A stretch of DNA of 64,000 bases, taken from Omphiscola glabra. Taxonomy: Eukaryota; Mollusca; Gastropoda; Lymnaeidae. A program made the position numbers and the translations under genes. The stretch is from contig OZ024806.1 of assembly GCA_964017045.1 (NCBI GenBank), forward strand, positions 6,902,488 to 6,966,487, in the 5' to 3' direction. The notes under the pieces are model-generated. The model worked only from the letters and a program-made list of their open reading frames with translations, did not search any database and was not told the DNA's origin. Of the stretch, positions 21,815 through 34,705 are shown piece by piece; positions within the stretch are counted from its first letter, which is position 1; every line of letters begins with the position of its first letter.

Positions 21815-23136
21815 AGCTAGGGATTGGTTGATAGAATGATGCCCTCCTTTAGGGATTTGTTGACCGTGCCATGCGTCCGCGGCAGCGCCCCTGAGGCAAC
21901 TTGGGTTTGCCACAAAGGATTTGCCTCTTCGTGGCATGGCGGACTTGTACGGTGGATTTGTCCACCCGAAGCCAAAAAACCCGACCGACCGCATGACTCC
22001 CAACGCAACGGGAGTAGATGTGTCTAACATGATTAAATGTTGCCGTTGATGGATATGAGGTGGGGTGGCGAATGCCTACACCAATGATTTTAGCTGCGCG
22101 GCCGTGTGGTAACGCAACACCTACCCCGGAGTGGAAGCAAAGCCGTCCAGACCATCGGAGGGTGGACTGCGAACTCTTTAAACGCAGCGTTCTCGGTCGA
22201 CCGGACGTCCCTCGGGCCAGAGGGGTAGTACCCCGCGTGCCGCCACGCGGTCTGGCAGCGGGGAGAACCGGCGCCTGGCCCGTGTGGAGGTCTGCCGTAA
22301 GGGGGGGGGGGCGTTGAGAGCTCACTCTCGACGGCCCACCGACGCCATCTCCTATGTGACGTTATTAGGGATTGGTTGATAGAATGATGCCCTTCTTTAG
22401 GGATTGGTTGATAGAATGATGCCTTCCTTTAGGGGTTGGTTGATAGAAAAATGCCCTCCTTTAGTGACTGGTTGATAGAATGATGCCCGCTTTTAGCGAT
22501 TGGTTGATAGAATGATGCCCTCCTTTAGGGACTGGTTGATAGAATGATGCCCTCCTTTAGGGACTGGTTGATAGAATGATGCCCGCCTTTAGGGACTGGT
22601 TGATAGAATGATGCCCTCCTTTAGGGATTGGTTGATAGAATGATACCCTCCTTTAGGGACTGGTTGATAGAATGATACCCTCCTTTAGGGACTGGTTGAT
22701 AGAATGATGCCCTCCTTTAGGGACTGGTTGATAGAATGATGCCCGCCTTTAGGGACTGGTTGATAGAATGATGCCCTCCTTTAGGGATTGGTTGATAGAA
22801 TGATACCCTCCTTTAGGGACTGGTTGATAGAATGATGCCCTCCTTTAGGGACTGGTTGATAGAATGATGCCCGCCTTTAGGGACTGGTTGATAGAATGAT
22901 GCCCTCCTTTAGGGATTGGTTGATAGAATGATACCCTCCTTTAGGGACTGGTTGATAGAATGATACCCTCCTTTAGGGACTGGTTGATAGAATGATGCCA
23001 TCCTTTAGGGACTGGTTGATAGAATGATACCCTCCTTTAGGGACTGGTTGATAGAATGATACCCTCCTTTAGGGACTGGTTGATAGAATGATACCCTCCT
23101 TTAGGGACTGGTTGATAGAATTATGCCATCCTTTCA
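21815..23136. repeat. 32 bp array, about 25 copies, interrupted
   Basis: Core GACTGGTTGATAGAATGATG followed by CCCTCCTTTAGG. One and a half units lie at 21815-21857, then family A copy 2, then about 24 units from 22364. Variants (GATACC, CCCGCC, GATT for GACT) recur in blocks such as 22.56-22.66 and 22.74-22.84 kb, indicating segmental duplication. Confidence 0.95.
21858..22362 (-). mobile_element. Dispersed repeat family A, copy 2
   Basis: Inverted and longer relative of 7346-7630. It lies between the first one and a half units (21815-21857) and the main body of the 32 bp array, and array sequence resumes immediately after it at TTAGGGATTGG. It therefore looks inserted into the array. It is GC-rich with an internal G12 run. 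Its open frames show no recognised domain. Confidence 0.75.
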
Positions 23137-23954
23137 AAATAAATTACAATTTTGTTTTCTTTAGTTGTTGTCTGCTCTTTGTCTTTGTTCTCATGATCAT
23201 TGTTAACAGGACATTTTAACGTGTCGACATTTTAAACATCCAGGCATCGCAACCATCGGGTCGGAAGTCAAACCCGAAATGGTACAAGTATTAAAGACGT
23301 GTTAAGAGGGGTGGGGGCAGATTGGGTTGGAAAACCCTGACGGCACTTTTCTGCTTGACATTTGCTGTCCAGTTCAAATACTTTATATAGCGTCTTCTTT
23401 TACTTGCATACTTTATGGTTGTTTTCTTGAACTAGGGGTGGCGAATTCAATGACCGCCTCGGGCGTCAAAAACTGTAGCTCCTCACCAACACAGGAGTGA
23501 AAGATTGGTGGAGGGTTGGGGGGGGGGGGGGTTGCAACGCTCAACAAATGGCATATGCCCAAAATTTCCTCGAAATAAAAAAAAAATTATAATGGGAAAA
23601 AAATATTAATGTTTTTTTTTTATGGGACTAAAATAAACAATGTATTTTCTGAAAGTTTAGAAAGCTTGGCGGCTGGCCTTGACCTTAGCGTTTCCGTTGC
23701 TTAAAATACCCAGATTGATCACAGAAGAGTGGAGGGGTCAATATTGACATTAGTGGTCGAGATCCCATCGAGGGGGCACTTGACTGTGAAGAACTAGGTC
23801 ATGTTGGCACAGATACCCTGTCTCACAACGGACCTTCAACCCCGCACTTGAAGTTGCGGCGTATTTCGGTGAAGTGAGAACGGGTTTTGATGGAAGTGGT
23901 GGTAGAAACCGAAGATTACTTTCACAGCGTACTGGCATTCTTGATAAAACAAGA
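23137..23954. other. Gap: no gene seen
   Basis: Unique-looking sequence with a G13 run near 23520. No coding or structural signal that I can support. Confidence 0.55.
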
Positions 23955-23962
23955 ATCTAGAA

Positions 23963-24158
23963 CAGCGGTTCTCAACCTGTAGGTCGCGATCCCTTTGGGG
24001 TCGATCGACCTTTTTACAGGGGTAGCCTAAGACCACCAGGAAAACACATATACTCTACATTTATGAAGAAGAAACGAAAATAATTTTGTAGTTGGGGTCG
24101 CCAGAGCATGAGGAACTGTAATAAAGGATCGCGGCATCAGGAAGGTTGAGAACCACTG
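23963..24158 (+). mobile_element. SPIN-like hAT MITE, copy 2
   Basis: Termini CAGCGGTTCTCAACCTG and AGGTTGAGAACCACTG. The interior has GGTCGCGATCCCTTTGGGGT and CCTAAGACCACCAGGAAAA. A perfect 8 bp target duplication, ATCTAGAA, lies at 23955-23962 and 24159-24166. 196 bp. Confidence 0.9.
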
Positions 24159-24166
24159 ATCTAGAA

Positions 24167-25506
24167 CGAAACATAAACATCATCTATCTCGATCCACTTT
24201 TTTAAATATGCTCAGTTAAGAACATTGTTTTTTTCTCCATATTTGTGGGGGGTTTTTACACCCTTAATTCTTAATTTGAGAATACAATTGTCACCTCTCC
24301 CACCACAAAAATAATTATAATGATAAACATTAAAACAACAATAATAAAAAACAAAATTGATATGTTGTGTGTGTGGGGGAGAGACGACATTAGAACGTGA
24401 GACTGTCTCCCTTCATTTTTTTTACCTTCTGCATTGCGGTCCCTGGTTGGTTCTTTGACTTTGACCCTGAGGTCCGCTTAGGGCTACGATGATGAAATTT
24501 ACTTCTTGAAAGAACGAAAAATATTGAAGTGAAGCAACAAATACCTTACTAGAGCCTCATTTTGCCGCATGCTGCCTAATGTAGTTTCGATGAAAAATGC
24601 TGCTGACTTGTTTAGAAAGGTAAATAATCTATTTATATATATTTTTACTTTTATTTATTATTATTTATTTTTTTAATTTTTTAAAGGTAAACTTACGCTG
24701 CTTTGTCTGAATAAATTTTATAGAGTTAATTTTTATATATATATATACAATTTAAAATACTATTTCTTACTTGAAATATGATTCGGAAAAAAAAGTTAGG
24801 GGGTGGGTTAAAATACAAAAGCAGGTTGATTGTGTAGGCAGGTCTGCAAAAGACTATCATTACGTACTTGGAATTAAGACAGGTCCATGAATCTTGGCCA
24901 GAGGAATACTTAAGAAGTTTGTCAGTGTCAGTATAACGAGTGGGGCATCTAGAGCTTGTGACACCCGGTGGCGATCATTGAATTTGATGGCCCTAGAGTT
25001 GCGGACATGCCCAATGCCCAAAGAATACACACACATACACACACACAAAGCATAAGAAATGTCTATCTCCAAAGATTGCTGCCCGGGGCGAACCGCCCCC
25101 GAGACCCCCATCTCCCTACGCCTTGGACTACAATTCTGTTTCAGACAAACAATATGCCTCTTGTATAGGATAACTCTTGTATAGGATAACTCTTGGATAG
25201 GATACGTCTTGTATAGGATACGTCTTGTGTAGGATAACTCTTGTATAGGATACATGCGTATTTTATTTTTAACTTCCAAACAAGCGTTCAGATATGTAAC
25301 TCCGTCTATGTCGAAAAAAAAAAAGGGGGGGGGGGTCAAGGTGCCCTTTTAATACATATAATTTTGAAATTTTGTTAAGAAAATATTTTCGGATCAATGT
25401 ATTGATCATTCTGGCTCCTATGTTTCATAAGGGTTCGTGATGTAGCTGGGCTTAGTTTTGAAAGGGATACTTCACTGGTTGCAAGGGCTACTCAGCAATG
25501 GTATTA
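24167..25506. other. Gap: no gene seen
   Basis: AT-rich, with a short CA tract near 25025 and the 16 bp repeat at 25158. CCGGTGGCG and CTACGCC-type fragments suggest debris of the terminal-repeat element seen at 51927. No gene. Confidence 0.5.
25158..25252. repeat. 16 bp repeat, 6 copies
   Basis: Units of TTGTATAGGATAACTC and TTGTATAGGATACGTC types. Confidence 0.9.
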
Positions 25507-26240
25507 TTAACTGGGGGTTGGAAGACAGGAGGCAATAGACACAAATATGTCAAGTGTAGTCGCTTCAACGGTTGCTTTTGGAAGCTTGTTCCACTCCCTG
25601 ATTGTCTTTGACAGGAATGAGGAGCTCCTATAGCGAGTTCTTGTTTTTATGAGCCGGAACTGCCTGTCATGACCTTGTCGCTGTCTAAGGGGGAGATAGA
25701 CGAGTTTCTGTTTAAACTGGAGCAGTGGACAAGCCCATTTTTAATCTGGTACATCATGGAGAGCCTGGATAGTTGTTGTTGTTCCTCTAACGGTGACCAA
25801 CTCAGTGTTTCCAGCATGCTGCCAACACTAAAGGTATTCCTGTAGCGGTTCAGGACAAAGCGTGCTGCCCGTCGCTGGACTGCCTCCAACCTGTCAATGC
25901 TCTTCTGGGTGAATTGGTGCCAGATTGAAGATGCGTAATCTATAAGTGGCCCGAAAAAGGCTTTGTAGGCTTTTTATTTCACGCTTGAGTTGCCGATCTT
26001 CAGATTTGGCCTTAGGAACCCTAGGGTTTTGTTTGCCCGGTTGCACACATTGTTAATGCGCTCGTCCCAGCAAACCTCTCTTTGAATGGTAACACGGAGG
26101 TACCTTACATAGGAAACTGGCTCAAGAATATGGCGATGCAATTCATAAGGGTGTGGTGTAGAGGGGATCTGCTTTTGGAGACTGACAGGGTCTTGCACTT
26201 TAAAAAGACAGCCCATCAAATTGACCTACAATGCACAAGA
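25507..26240 (-). pseudogene. Decayed LINE ORF2 (RT C-terminal third)
   Basis: Minus strand. Successive segments give YELHRHILEPVSYVRYL, ANKTLGFLRPNLKIGNSSVK, then KAYKAFFGPLIDYASSIW, RLEAVQRRAARFVLNRYRN and, in another frame, FLSKTIREWNKLPKATVEA before TAA at 25507-25509. This order is that of jockey-like non-LTR retrotransposon polymerases after the catalytic core. Visible lesions are an in-frame TAA at 25974-25976, a frameshift near 25725 and probably another near 26155. It is 5' truncated and dead. Confidence 0.88.
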
Positions 26241-26333
26241 TTTAAATCGATTCTCAACATTATAGAACTTTATTGAAATCTGTTTGCATTCTTGTGTCAA
26301 ACGTACATTACACCATATTAAATGATGCTCCTT

Positions 26334-26705
26334 AAACAAGTTGGGTATCTTTCATTTTTGTAACAAAAATCCCCCCCCCCCCCATTACACACTTTTTTCC
26401 TTATAATTTAAACAAGTTGTGTATCTTTCATTTTTGTAACAAAAATCCCCCTTCCACCCAATTACACACTTTTTTCCTTATAATTTAAACAAGATCATTT
26501 TTCTTATAATTTAAACAAGATCATTTTCCTTATAATTTAAACAAGATCATTTTCCTTATAATTTAAACAAGATCATTTTCCTTATAATTTAAACAAGATC
26601 ATTCTCCTTATAATTTAAACAAGATCATTCTCCTTATAATTTAAACAAGATCATTTTCCTTATAATTTAAACAAGATCATTTTCCTTATAATTTAAACAA
26701 GATAA
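26334..26705. repeat. 75-80 bp duplication followed by 26 bp array
   Basis: Two copies of a segment with GTATCTTTCATTTTTGTAAC and ACACTTTTTTCCTTATAATT (first with a C14 run) lead into about 8 copies of a 26 bp unit, TTAAACAAGATCATTTTCC plus TTATAAT. The 26 bp unit is the end of the larger duplication, so the larger unit probably seeded the array. Confidence 0.92.
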
Positions 26706-26988
26706 AGAACCCATGTTAACTTGTTCTTAACATTTGACTGAGTTGTAGGTCAGACTGTATTTTACTTATGACCTTTTCAAAACAATACTGAACAATGTAT
26801 ATATATTTGGGGGTTATTCCCTCTGAATTTATGCACCTCCACCCCCCCCCCCCCCACACTTTGACTGCTGCGCCCTCGGTCATGGCCTCATAGGAAAGTC
26901 AGACCTGTGTGTGTGTATATTTTTAAAAACATTCTTGGATGTGTGTTGATCGTCAGTACTTCTACTGCTACAGAATTAAACAACTACA

Positions 26989-27163
26989 AAAACATACAAT
27001 ACGTGAATTTCTCTTTTGGGCCAACAACATACAATACGTGAATTTCTCTTTTGGGCCAACAACATACAATACGTGAATTTCTCTTTTGGGCCAACAACAT
27101 ACAATACGTGAATTTCTCTTTTGGGCCAACAACATACAATACGTGAATTTCTCTTTTGGGCCA
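26989..27163. repeat. 35 bp repeat, 5 copies
   Basis: Identical units containing AACATACAATACGTGAATTT and CTCTTTTGGGCC. Perfect identity across copies suggests recent amplification. Confidence 0.95.
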
Positions 27164-29511
27164 GTCTTGACGGGGTAAGGCGAATACCTAGAGGAGATTT
27201 GGGGGACTGGCCCTGGGTGGGACCAACAGGGAGATAGGGGTTTTGTTGGGGGATGGGGGGTTGTGTTGAGAAGTGAAACAGAGCAGACGTCATGCTTGAA
27301 GAACAGGGGTTTGATTAATTTTTTCTCGGGGGGAGGGGGGCTGGAGGTATTATGTTAGGTCTGTTTGAGGGTGCAATAGTAGGAGGATGGGTCGGGAGAG
27401 TACAAAGAATGACGATATTACGTGTTCCCCGTAGACGGCGGGATAAAAATAATAAACGAGGTCACGTGGTCATGCTAATCTCAAGCATTAATAACCACAC
27501 ACACACACTCCTAGAGCCACTCACACACTCCTAGAGCCACTTGGAGCTGCTTTCTATTTTTAACGTGTTTGTTCAAGACCCTCTGACGGCATGTCATCTT
27601 AACCCCGAGCCCGAGCGGTCACCCCAAATCAAAATCGCCACGTAGCCTGGAAACAACAGTCAGATTACCTTCGTCTGCGCTGACGACAGCCAGCAGACGA
27701 CCATTCCATTTATATGGGGTATCCCAAAGGGGGGACCCATGATGACGTAAACACGACATGCATGGCTAATGAAGACGTAGGTTACGGTACCTCGCCTAAC
27801 GGCAAACCAATTCTACTTCCAAAAGTGGTGTCAACAATGTGTTGATGAAGGGTATGAATGTGGAGTGGTGAAGTGCATTAGCGCCCAAGCGCAATGATCA
27901 CCCTCGAAACAACGAACGTTTCTCTCGGAAACGTGATCACGTCACGCGATGATGTCATAAACGGGTCGTTCGTAAGATTGCTGTTCCCCAACCATTTAGT
28001 GAACGCCCCCCCCCCCCACCCAACCCCTCCCGCGGTTGACCAATGAATTAAAAATAACTACAATGACTGCAGACATGCGACGACATGCCAACCCGGTGGT
28101 GCTGCCGGTGGTGCTTTATTTGGTGAAGGCAATCACTGATTATGGCCCAATTAAGAAAAGCATGCGTCACGATTTCCCCCGCAGCCTCAATCAATTGTTT
28201 GATACGTAGGCCGCGCTCTTTCAAGTGTCGCAGCCTCAATCAGTTGTTTGATATGTAGGCCACGCTCTTTCAAGTGTTCTGCCCTCTAAGTGTCAATGGA
28301 AATAAGTAATAAAAACTTAGGGAAAACCCCGAAAAACGACAAACAAACAACGTGTCGGCACAACGCCTTCTTCGGCGAACAAATACAAGAAAAAGGGGGG
28401 GGGGGAACCATTGAGAAACGAAAACCTAACATAAAAATTTGGTGCTGGTGAGAGTGCAGGAAAGTTCTGTGACGCCCCCCTCCCACCTTTTTTTTTTTTT
28501 TCAACCCAAAATTCCAACCCCCCTGATCGCTCGACGACAAATACACGAAAGTATTTTTAAAAGCAAGCATAAAATTATCTGTTGCACCTACATAATTGTT
28601 GTTTGATACAAACTTAGTTTTGAATACAACAAAAAAAAATCCATAAAGTTTTATGCGTTGCCTGTATCCGGTATACGTGAAATATACAAAATGGCTGTAC
28701 TCATACATTTCACAAGGATAAAGCAATAGGCTTACAATTCTATTGGCTTACACTGAGTTGGCGTGCATTCCATTATTGACTTTACGGTGAATACAGCTGA
28801 CTTTATGATGACGTCGAACCGTAGCTGGACAAAGAGGGGGGAAATAATAGAGTTGTTGTACGTGGTGATTTTACTTCGGATAGTTTTGTAACGGCAGACC
28901 CCCTGCAAGGAACTTACAAAACGGTTCTATAGAACTAACATTTGAGATCTTTATGCTCGCATTCATGAGGGAGTAGATGATTCAATACTTATATAGAACC
29001 AGGGGCTTTCAGATCGAACAACTTTTGTATGACCTTATCTCTGACATTTGACGATACACACCTTACATTTTGTACCCACAATTAGTGGCGTCGCTAGGGG
29101 GAGGGGGTGCCCGCGTTATCACAAGCTTTCTGCAGCCCCCATTCCACGAAGAAAACTCTGCAGTTAGCCGAAAATGCCGCCTCTCTATATAAAGAGAAAA
29201 AAATGAGTTCCGCCCGGGTTCTCATCGCCACCTCCCTCCCCTCATCGCTACGCCGCAACCCACATTTTCTTTTAAAAATATGTGTAAGAATTATTTTTTG
29301 GAAATATTTGCATTACTTGGACTAAGCCCAACAAAGTTAGTGATTCCACTCCGGCCCTGACCTAACATGTCATTTAAAGGGATTTCCTCCCACCACCCTT
29401 TCCACCCACACTTCAGTGATGTTAAAAATACAGTTAAGGACCCAGTAAGTGCGTCTACTTTTGAAAATCATTTCCACAGATTTTATCTTGACCCATCAAC
29501 AGTTTGCCAAC
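27164..29511. other. Gap: no gene seen
   Basis: Mixed-composition sequence with a C10 run at 28007 and a 49 bp duplication. GTGGCGTCGCTAGGG at 29083 resembles the terminal-repeat element at 51927. No coding frame has domain or splice support. Confidence 0.55.
28182..28279. repeat. 49 bp tandem duplication
   Basis: Two copies of a segment starting GCAGCCTCAATCARTTGTTT and ending CTCTTTCAAGTGT, with about three differences. Confidence 0.9.
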
Positions 29512-31324
29512 TTATTCTCTTATTCTCTTATTCTCTTATTCTCTTATTCTCTTATTCTCTTATTCTCCTATTCTCTTATTCTCCTATTCTCTTATTCTCC
29601 TATTCTCTTATTCTCCTATTCTCTTATTCTCCTATTCTCTTATTCTCTTATTCTCTTATTCTCTTATTCTCCTATTCTCTTATTCTCCTATTCTCTTATT
29701 CTCTTATTCTCTTATTCTCTTATTCTCTTATTCTCTTATTCTCCTATTCTCTTATTCTCCTATTCTCTTATTCTCCTATTCTCTTATTCTCTTATTCTCT
29801 TATTCTCCTATTCTCTTATTCTCCTATTCTCTTATTCTCTTATTCTCCTATTCTCTTATTCTCCTATTCTCTTATTCTCTTATTCTCTTATTCTCTTATT
29901 CTCTTATTCTCCTATTCTCTTATTCTCTTATTCTCCTATTCTCCTATTCTCTTATTCTCTTATTCTCTTATTCTCTTATTCTCCTATTCTCTTATTCTCT
30001 TATTCTCTTATTCTCTTATTCTCTTATTCTCTTATTCTCCTATTCTCCTATTCTCTTATTCTCCTATTCTCTTATTCTCCTATTCTCTTATTCTCCTATT
30101 CTCTTATTCTCCTATTCTCCTATTCTCTTATTCTCCTATTCTCTTATTCTCTTATTCTCTTATTCTCTTATTCTCTTATTCTCCTATTCTCTTATTCTCT
30201 TATTCTCTTATTCTCTTATTCTCCTATTCTCCTATTCTCTTATTCTCTTATTCTCTTATTCTCCTATTCTCCTATTCTCTTATTCTCTTATTCTCTTATT
30301 CTCTTATTCTCCTATTCTCTTATTCTCTTATTCTCCTATTCTCCTATTCTCTTATTCTCTTATTCTCTTATTCTCCTATTCTCCTATTCTCCTATTCTCT
30401 TATTCTCTTATTCTCTTATTCTCTTATTCTCTTATTCTCTTATTCTCTTATTCTCTTATTCTCCTATTCTCCTATTCTCTTATTCTCTTATTCTCTTATT
30501 CTCCTATTCTCCTATTCTCTTATTCTCTTATTCTCTTATTCTCTTATTCTCCTATTCTCCTATTCTCTTATTCTCTTATTCTCTTATTCTCCTATTCTCC
30601 TATTCTCTTATTCTCTTATTCTCTTATTCTCCTATTCTCTTATTCTCTTATTCTCTTATTCTCCTATTCTCTTATTCTCTTATTCTCCTATTCTCCTATT
30701 CTCTTATTCTCTTATTCTCCTATTCTCTTATTCTCCTATTCTCTTATTCTCCTATTCTCTTATTCTCTTATTCTCCTATTCTCCTATTCTCTTATTCTCT
30801 TATTCTCTTATTCTCTTATTCTCCTATTCTCTTATTCTCCTATTCTCTTATTCTCCTATTCTCTTATTCTCTTATTCTCCTATTCTCTTATTCTCTTATT
30901 CTCCTATTCTCCTATTCTCTTATTCTCCTATTCTCTTATTCTCCTATTCTCTTATTCTCCTATTCTCTTATTCTCTTATTCTCCTATTCTCCTATTCTCT
31001 TATTCTCTTATTCTCTTATTCTCTTATTCTCCTATTCTCTTATTCTCCTATTCTCTTATTCTCTTATTCTCCTATTCTCCTATTCTCTTATTCTCTTATT
31101 CTCCTATTCTCCTATTCTCTTATTCTCCTATTCTCCTATTCTCTTATTCTCCTATTCTCTTATTCTCCTATTCTCTTATTCTCCTATTCTCTTATTCTCC
31201 TATTCTCTTATTCTCTTATTCTCTTATTCTCCTATTCTCTTATTCTCCTATTCTCTTATTCTCCTATTCTCTTATTCTCCTATTCTCCTATTCTCTTATT
31301 CTCTTATTCTCTTATTCTCCTATT
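29512..31324. repeat. 8 bp array, about 226 copies (1.8 kb)
   Basis: Only two unit types, TATTCTCT and TATTCTCC, occur across the whole array in an irregular order. The T/C position is the only polymorphism visible. All three plus-strand frames are open for over 600 codons (LILLFSYS-type peptide) because neither unit contains a stop in any frame. This is not evidence of coding. Confidence 0.97.
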
Positions 31325-31372
31325 GGCGATGTGCGATTATATTGTTTAATGTGTTTATTTTATTGCCCTGAG

Positions 31373-31515
31373 ACTTTCTGGTCCTGGTTCTGGTAGGGCA
31401 CGTTGTTGCACCCATGCACTGGCATATGTGCAACGGCTGGGGAAGCGATGCTGCCATCCTAGCGGCTCTTAACAGATGCTTCGAAGCTTTCGATAGATGT
31501 CGACTTACACTCGAA
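31373..31515 (-). mobile_element. LINE 3' end, second copy
   Basis: Matches the 3' part of the 9779-10145 element. Shared stretches are CTGGTTCTGGT, ACTGGCATATGTGCAACGG, TGGGGAAGCGATG, AGATGC, GAAGCTTTCGAT and TGTCGA. It abuts the right end of the 8 bp array after about 50 bp of unique sequence. It is 5' truncated, as expected for target-primed insertion. Confidence 0.8.
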
Positions 31516-31836
31516 TGCTTAAAAACTATCTGTGATTCGTGCTTCAAAAGTTATGGTCCAAATATTTCAGAATTTTATTTACATGTTTTCTAATGCATAA
31601 CTTTTTTTAATAGCAAATTAAAACAAAAATAATTTTTTCCAGTTTTGTGAGATTGGTTTATCGGAATGATAAATTGTTGTAAGAACTTTTTTCAGGGGGA
31701 AGGAGTTTGGGGAAGGGGTGGGGTGGGGGTGTCAACATTGACACGGGGTGTGTATGGCATACTCAACAATTAGAAAAATATATTTTAATAGATTTAATTT
31801 TACTATGCATTCGTTGATCACACCTATATTAAGTTT

Positions 31837-32103
31837 TGTGTGTGTGTCTGTGTGTCTATGTGTGTGTCTATATGTGTTTCTGTGTGTGTGTCTGTGTGTC
31901 TATGTGTGTGTCTATATGTGTTTCTGTGTGTTTGTCCGTGTGTGTGTGTGTCGTGTGTCTTTCTGTGTTTATATGTGTGTATGTGTGTGTGTGTGTTTCT
32001 ATGTGTGTGTCTACATGTGTATGTGTGTCTGTGTGTGTGCATGTGTGTGTGTGTCTGGATGTGTTTGTGTGTATGTGTATGTGTGTTTCTATGTGTTTGT
32101 GTA
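31837..32103. repeat. TG-rich microsatellite with TCTATG interruptions
   Basis: TGTGTGTCTGTG, TCTATGTGTGT and TTTCTGTG segments over 0.27 kb. An internal block of about 62 bp (TGTGTGTCTATATGTGTTTC) is duplicated. Open frames on both strands here are artefacts. Confidence 0.95.
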
Positions 32104-33248
32104 ATAGGCTTTCCCCCCTCCCCAAGACCTGTCTCCAGCGACGTCACAATAATGGATTACGTGTGAGAGAGATTTTAAAATGATCACATTTTAAAACCTT
32201 AACAACAAAGAAAGCATGGGGTCTAAAATTGTGTCTGGTGTGCCTGGATCTGAAAAGGTGTGTGTGTGGAAGGGGGGGGGGAGACAAACTGCGACCGCTA
32301 ATGAAAGTTTAATTCAAACCATATTTATTTTAGGACACGGAAAAAAATGTCCCCATCATGATTGACGTTCACATATTTTGTTACAAGTTCGTGAGTTTCT
32401 GTGTCTATCTTGGTCTGGTTCGAAATGTTAAACTATGACGTCATAGCTCTTTGTTTACTTTATCTGCACACTGTTTACGTCATGGTCCTACATAAGGGCG
32501 CGGCTCAGAAGATCACGAAGAGGCCAAATTTGGCGTAACTAGCAGAATTGTCAGGACGCCCAGGGCGCAAATGTCTCCGGAAGAAGGGTGTTTTATTTGA
32601 CCAGAAAGAAGCTGAAACCTTCTAAAAATTCCCAAGGTGTTGGGAGAGGGGGCGTGGGGGAGGTGGTCAGTTCACCCCGGGCTCGCTCTACCCTATTAGT
32701 AACCCCCTAACAGTCCATGTTTATGATAGCAGTTTGATTACCACTCACCTATAGATATGCTCTTTTTGCGTCCTAACACCACAGGCTTCTGTGAGCAGTG
32801 AGGACCACTGAACTATGCTATAGTAAGATCTTTCACGTTTACAAACCCCTCGATCAAGAGGCGGGGGTTGGGGGGGGGGGTAGAGGCGTAATCTTACAAC
32901 ATCGAGTATGACAGATTGTCATGGGAAAGGGGAGGTTATCGAATACCAACACAATGTAAAGTTATCCGCTGGGGTGCGGGGGAAACAAAAAGAGGGGGGG
33001 GGGAGATAAGTAATTTCTGCTCACGACTCTGCGTGACTTACATGCTGGACATTGAAAGAGGGGAGGTCATAGTTTCATTCACCGTGTCAGGTCAGATTCT
33101 CTACAAGTTTATCAATGGAGTCTAACTAACGTCACGAACTGTGTGAGAGTTATCGGACCTAGGGTCCATTTCTTTTGAAAAGAAAAAGGTAAGGGGATTT
33201 CTGATAAATAATTAATAATTTCCATTAGGCATTGCAGGTGATAATATA

Positions 33249-33446
33249 ATAATGTGTAAATTAACGTCACGTAAGTTAATATTATAATGTGTCAATTAAC
33301 GTCACATAAGTTAATATTATAATGTGTAAATTAACGTCACGTAAGTTAATATTATAATGTGTCAATTAACGTCACATAAGTTAATATTATAATGTGTCAA
33401 ATTAACGTTACATAAGTTAATATTATAATATGTAAATTAACGTCAC
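33249..33446. repeat. 35 bp repeat, 5-6 copies
   Basis: Units contain AATTAACGTCACGTAAGTTA and ATATTATAATGTGT. Two subtypes (ACGTCACGTAAG and ACGTCACATAAG) alternate, as if a 70 bp dimer had been amplified. Confidence 0.93.
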
Positions 33447-34599
33447 ATAAGTATTTCCAAGACTTATTTTCTTCTTTTTTTTGCCCCCCCCCCCCCCCAG
33501 CCATTTAAGATTGGTTTGCTGTGTTTGAACTAATGTCTTACACACTTTCGAATTTTTAAAAAATCTATCTTATTGTTTAACATGAACATTTGGTCCCACT
33601 AAACACCGTGTCACTATGGCAATAAAATGACATCGTTTTTAATTCAACTTTATCATAAGAATCAACTCTCTCTCATTTCGACTGAAACTCAGATTCAAAC
33701 ATAAAAATCACTTGAATTTGTTATTGAAATGCACATAACCGAAACACCTCGTCTAGGATGTGAAGTGCAACACTTAATTTAAACACAATTGATTTTGTGT
33801 GTGTATGTGTTTAATTTGAGAGCTTTCAGAATAAAAAAAAAACTGACAATTTAGCGTAAGTGAAAGGGTTTAAAGAGATTGATTGAGAGAACAATCATCT
33901 TGACCACTCCGATTTGACTTTAAATGTATTCTGAAATCGCTGACCAAATCAACCACAAAGGTCTTGTACACAACAATAGACCACAGGCTTCTAAGCTCCG
34001 CCCTACTCGATGATGATAATGTTCTATTAATAAATTCTATGACGTTGGGTCCACACGCCCCTACCGAACATGACACTTTGTTATTTTGATCAAGCGACCG
34101 AAAAAATTGTTGCTACAACATCACAGCGGTACTCTCTAACACAGTCAGTCGAGCGTAGACTGTTTACCGCAGACATACTCTTTAACACCGGGTTGTGTAT
34201 AGTGTTAGCATCGACTTAACTGTCTAGCGCAGTGCTCTTACACCAAAGATGTACTCTCTAATCCATTGCTATCCAAACCTTTCATGTTGGCATTCAGACA
34301 AACATAATTTTCGGTTTTCGGGCGGTTAAACTGACCCATTGTTTTCTACTTTCTTCTCTCTACTCTCAAATCCATGATGCTGTTTGTCACTTCTTTTCTT
34401 GTTGTTGTCCTACGTGACCCCCTCGCTCGGTCGATTCAATCTTCTTCGTGCTAAACTTTAAGATCGCATTTGAGTTGATGACAGAGAGTTACAGTTTCAA
34501 TATGCTGGGTTGAGGTAAGGGGTGAGGGTGAGTGATGGAGGAGATAGAAAAGGTGATTAATAAAAAAAAATCAAAGAAATAATAGATATAAAACATTTT

Positions 34600-34705
34600 T
34601 AAAAAAAAAAGACTTTCTATCAAATACGAGTTTAAATACACAAAAAATTTGAAAATATTCACATATTTTTTGATTCATTACGCAACGAAATTCTGTGCAG
34701 AAAAT
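34600..34705 (+). mobile_element. Dispersed repeat family D, tail fragment
   Basis: About 100 bp related to 11205-11310: GACTTTCTATCAA, CGAGTTTAAA, ACACAAAAAA, and CATTACGCAACGAAA versus CATTATGCAAAGAAA. The surrounding sequence (34.5-34.9 kb) is AT-rich and otherwise unrecognised. Confidence 0.5.

Noticed and set aside
21849..22325. 158-codon minus-strand frame and overlapping short frames
   Set aside because: GC-rich dispersed element A keeps several frames open at once. The homologous copy at 7346-7630 does not preserve any of them.
29367..31396. Three overlapping plus-strand frames over 600 codons long
   Set aside because: All three come from the 8 bp array, in which neither unit has a stop in any frame. 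Hydrophobic LILLFSYS repeats in every frame are an artefact.
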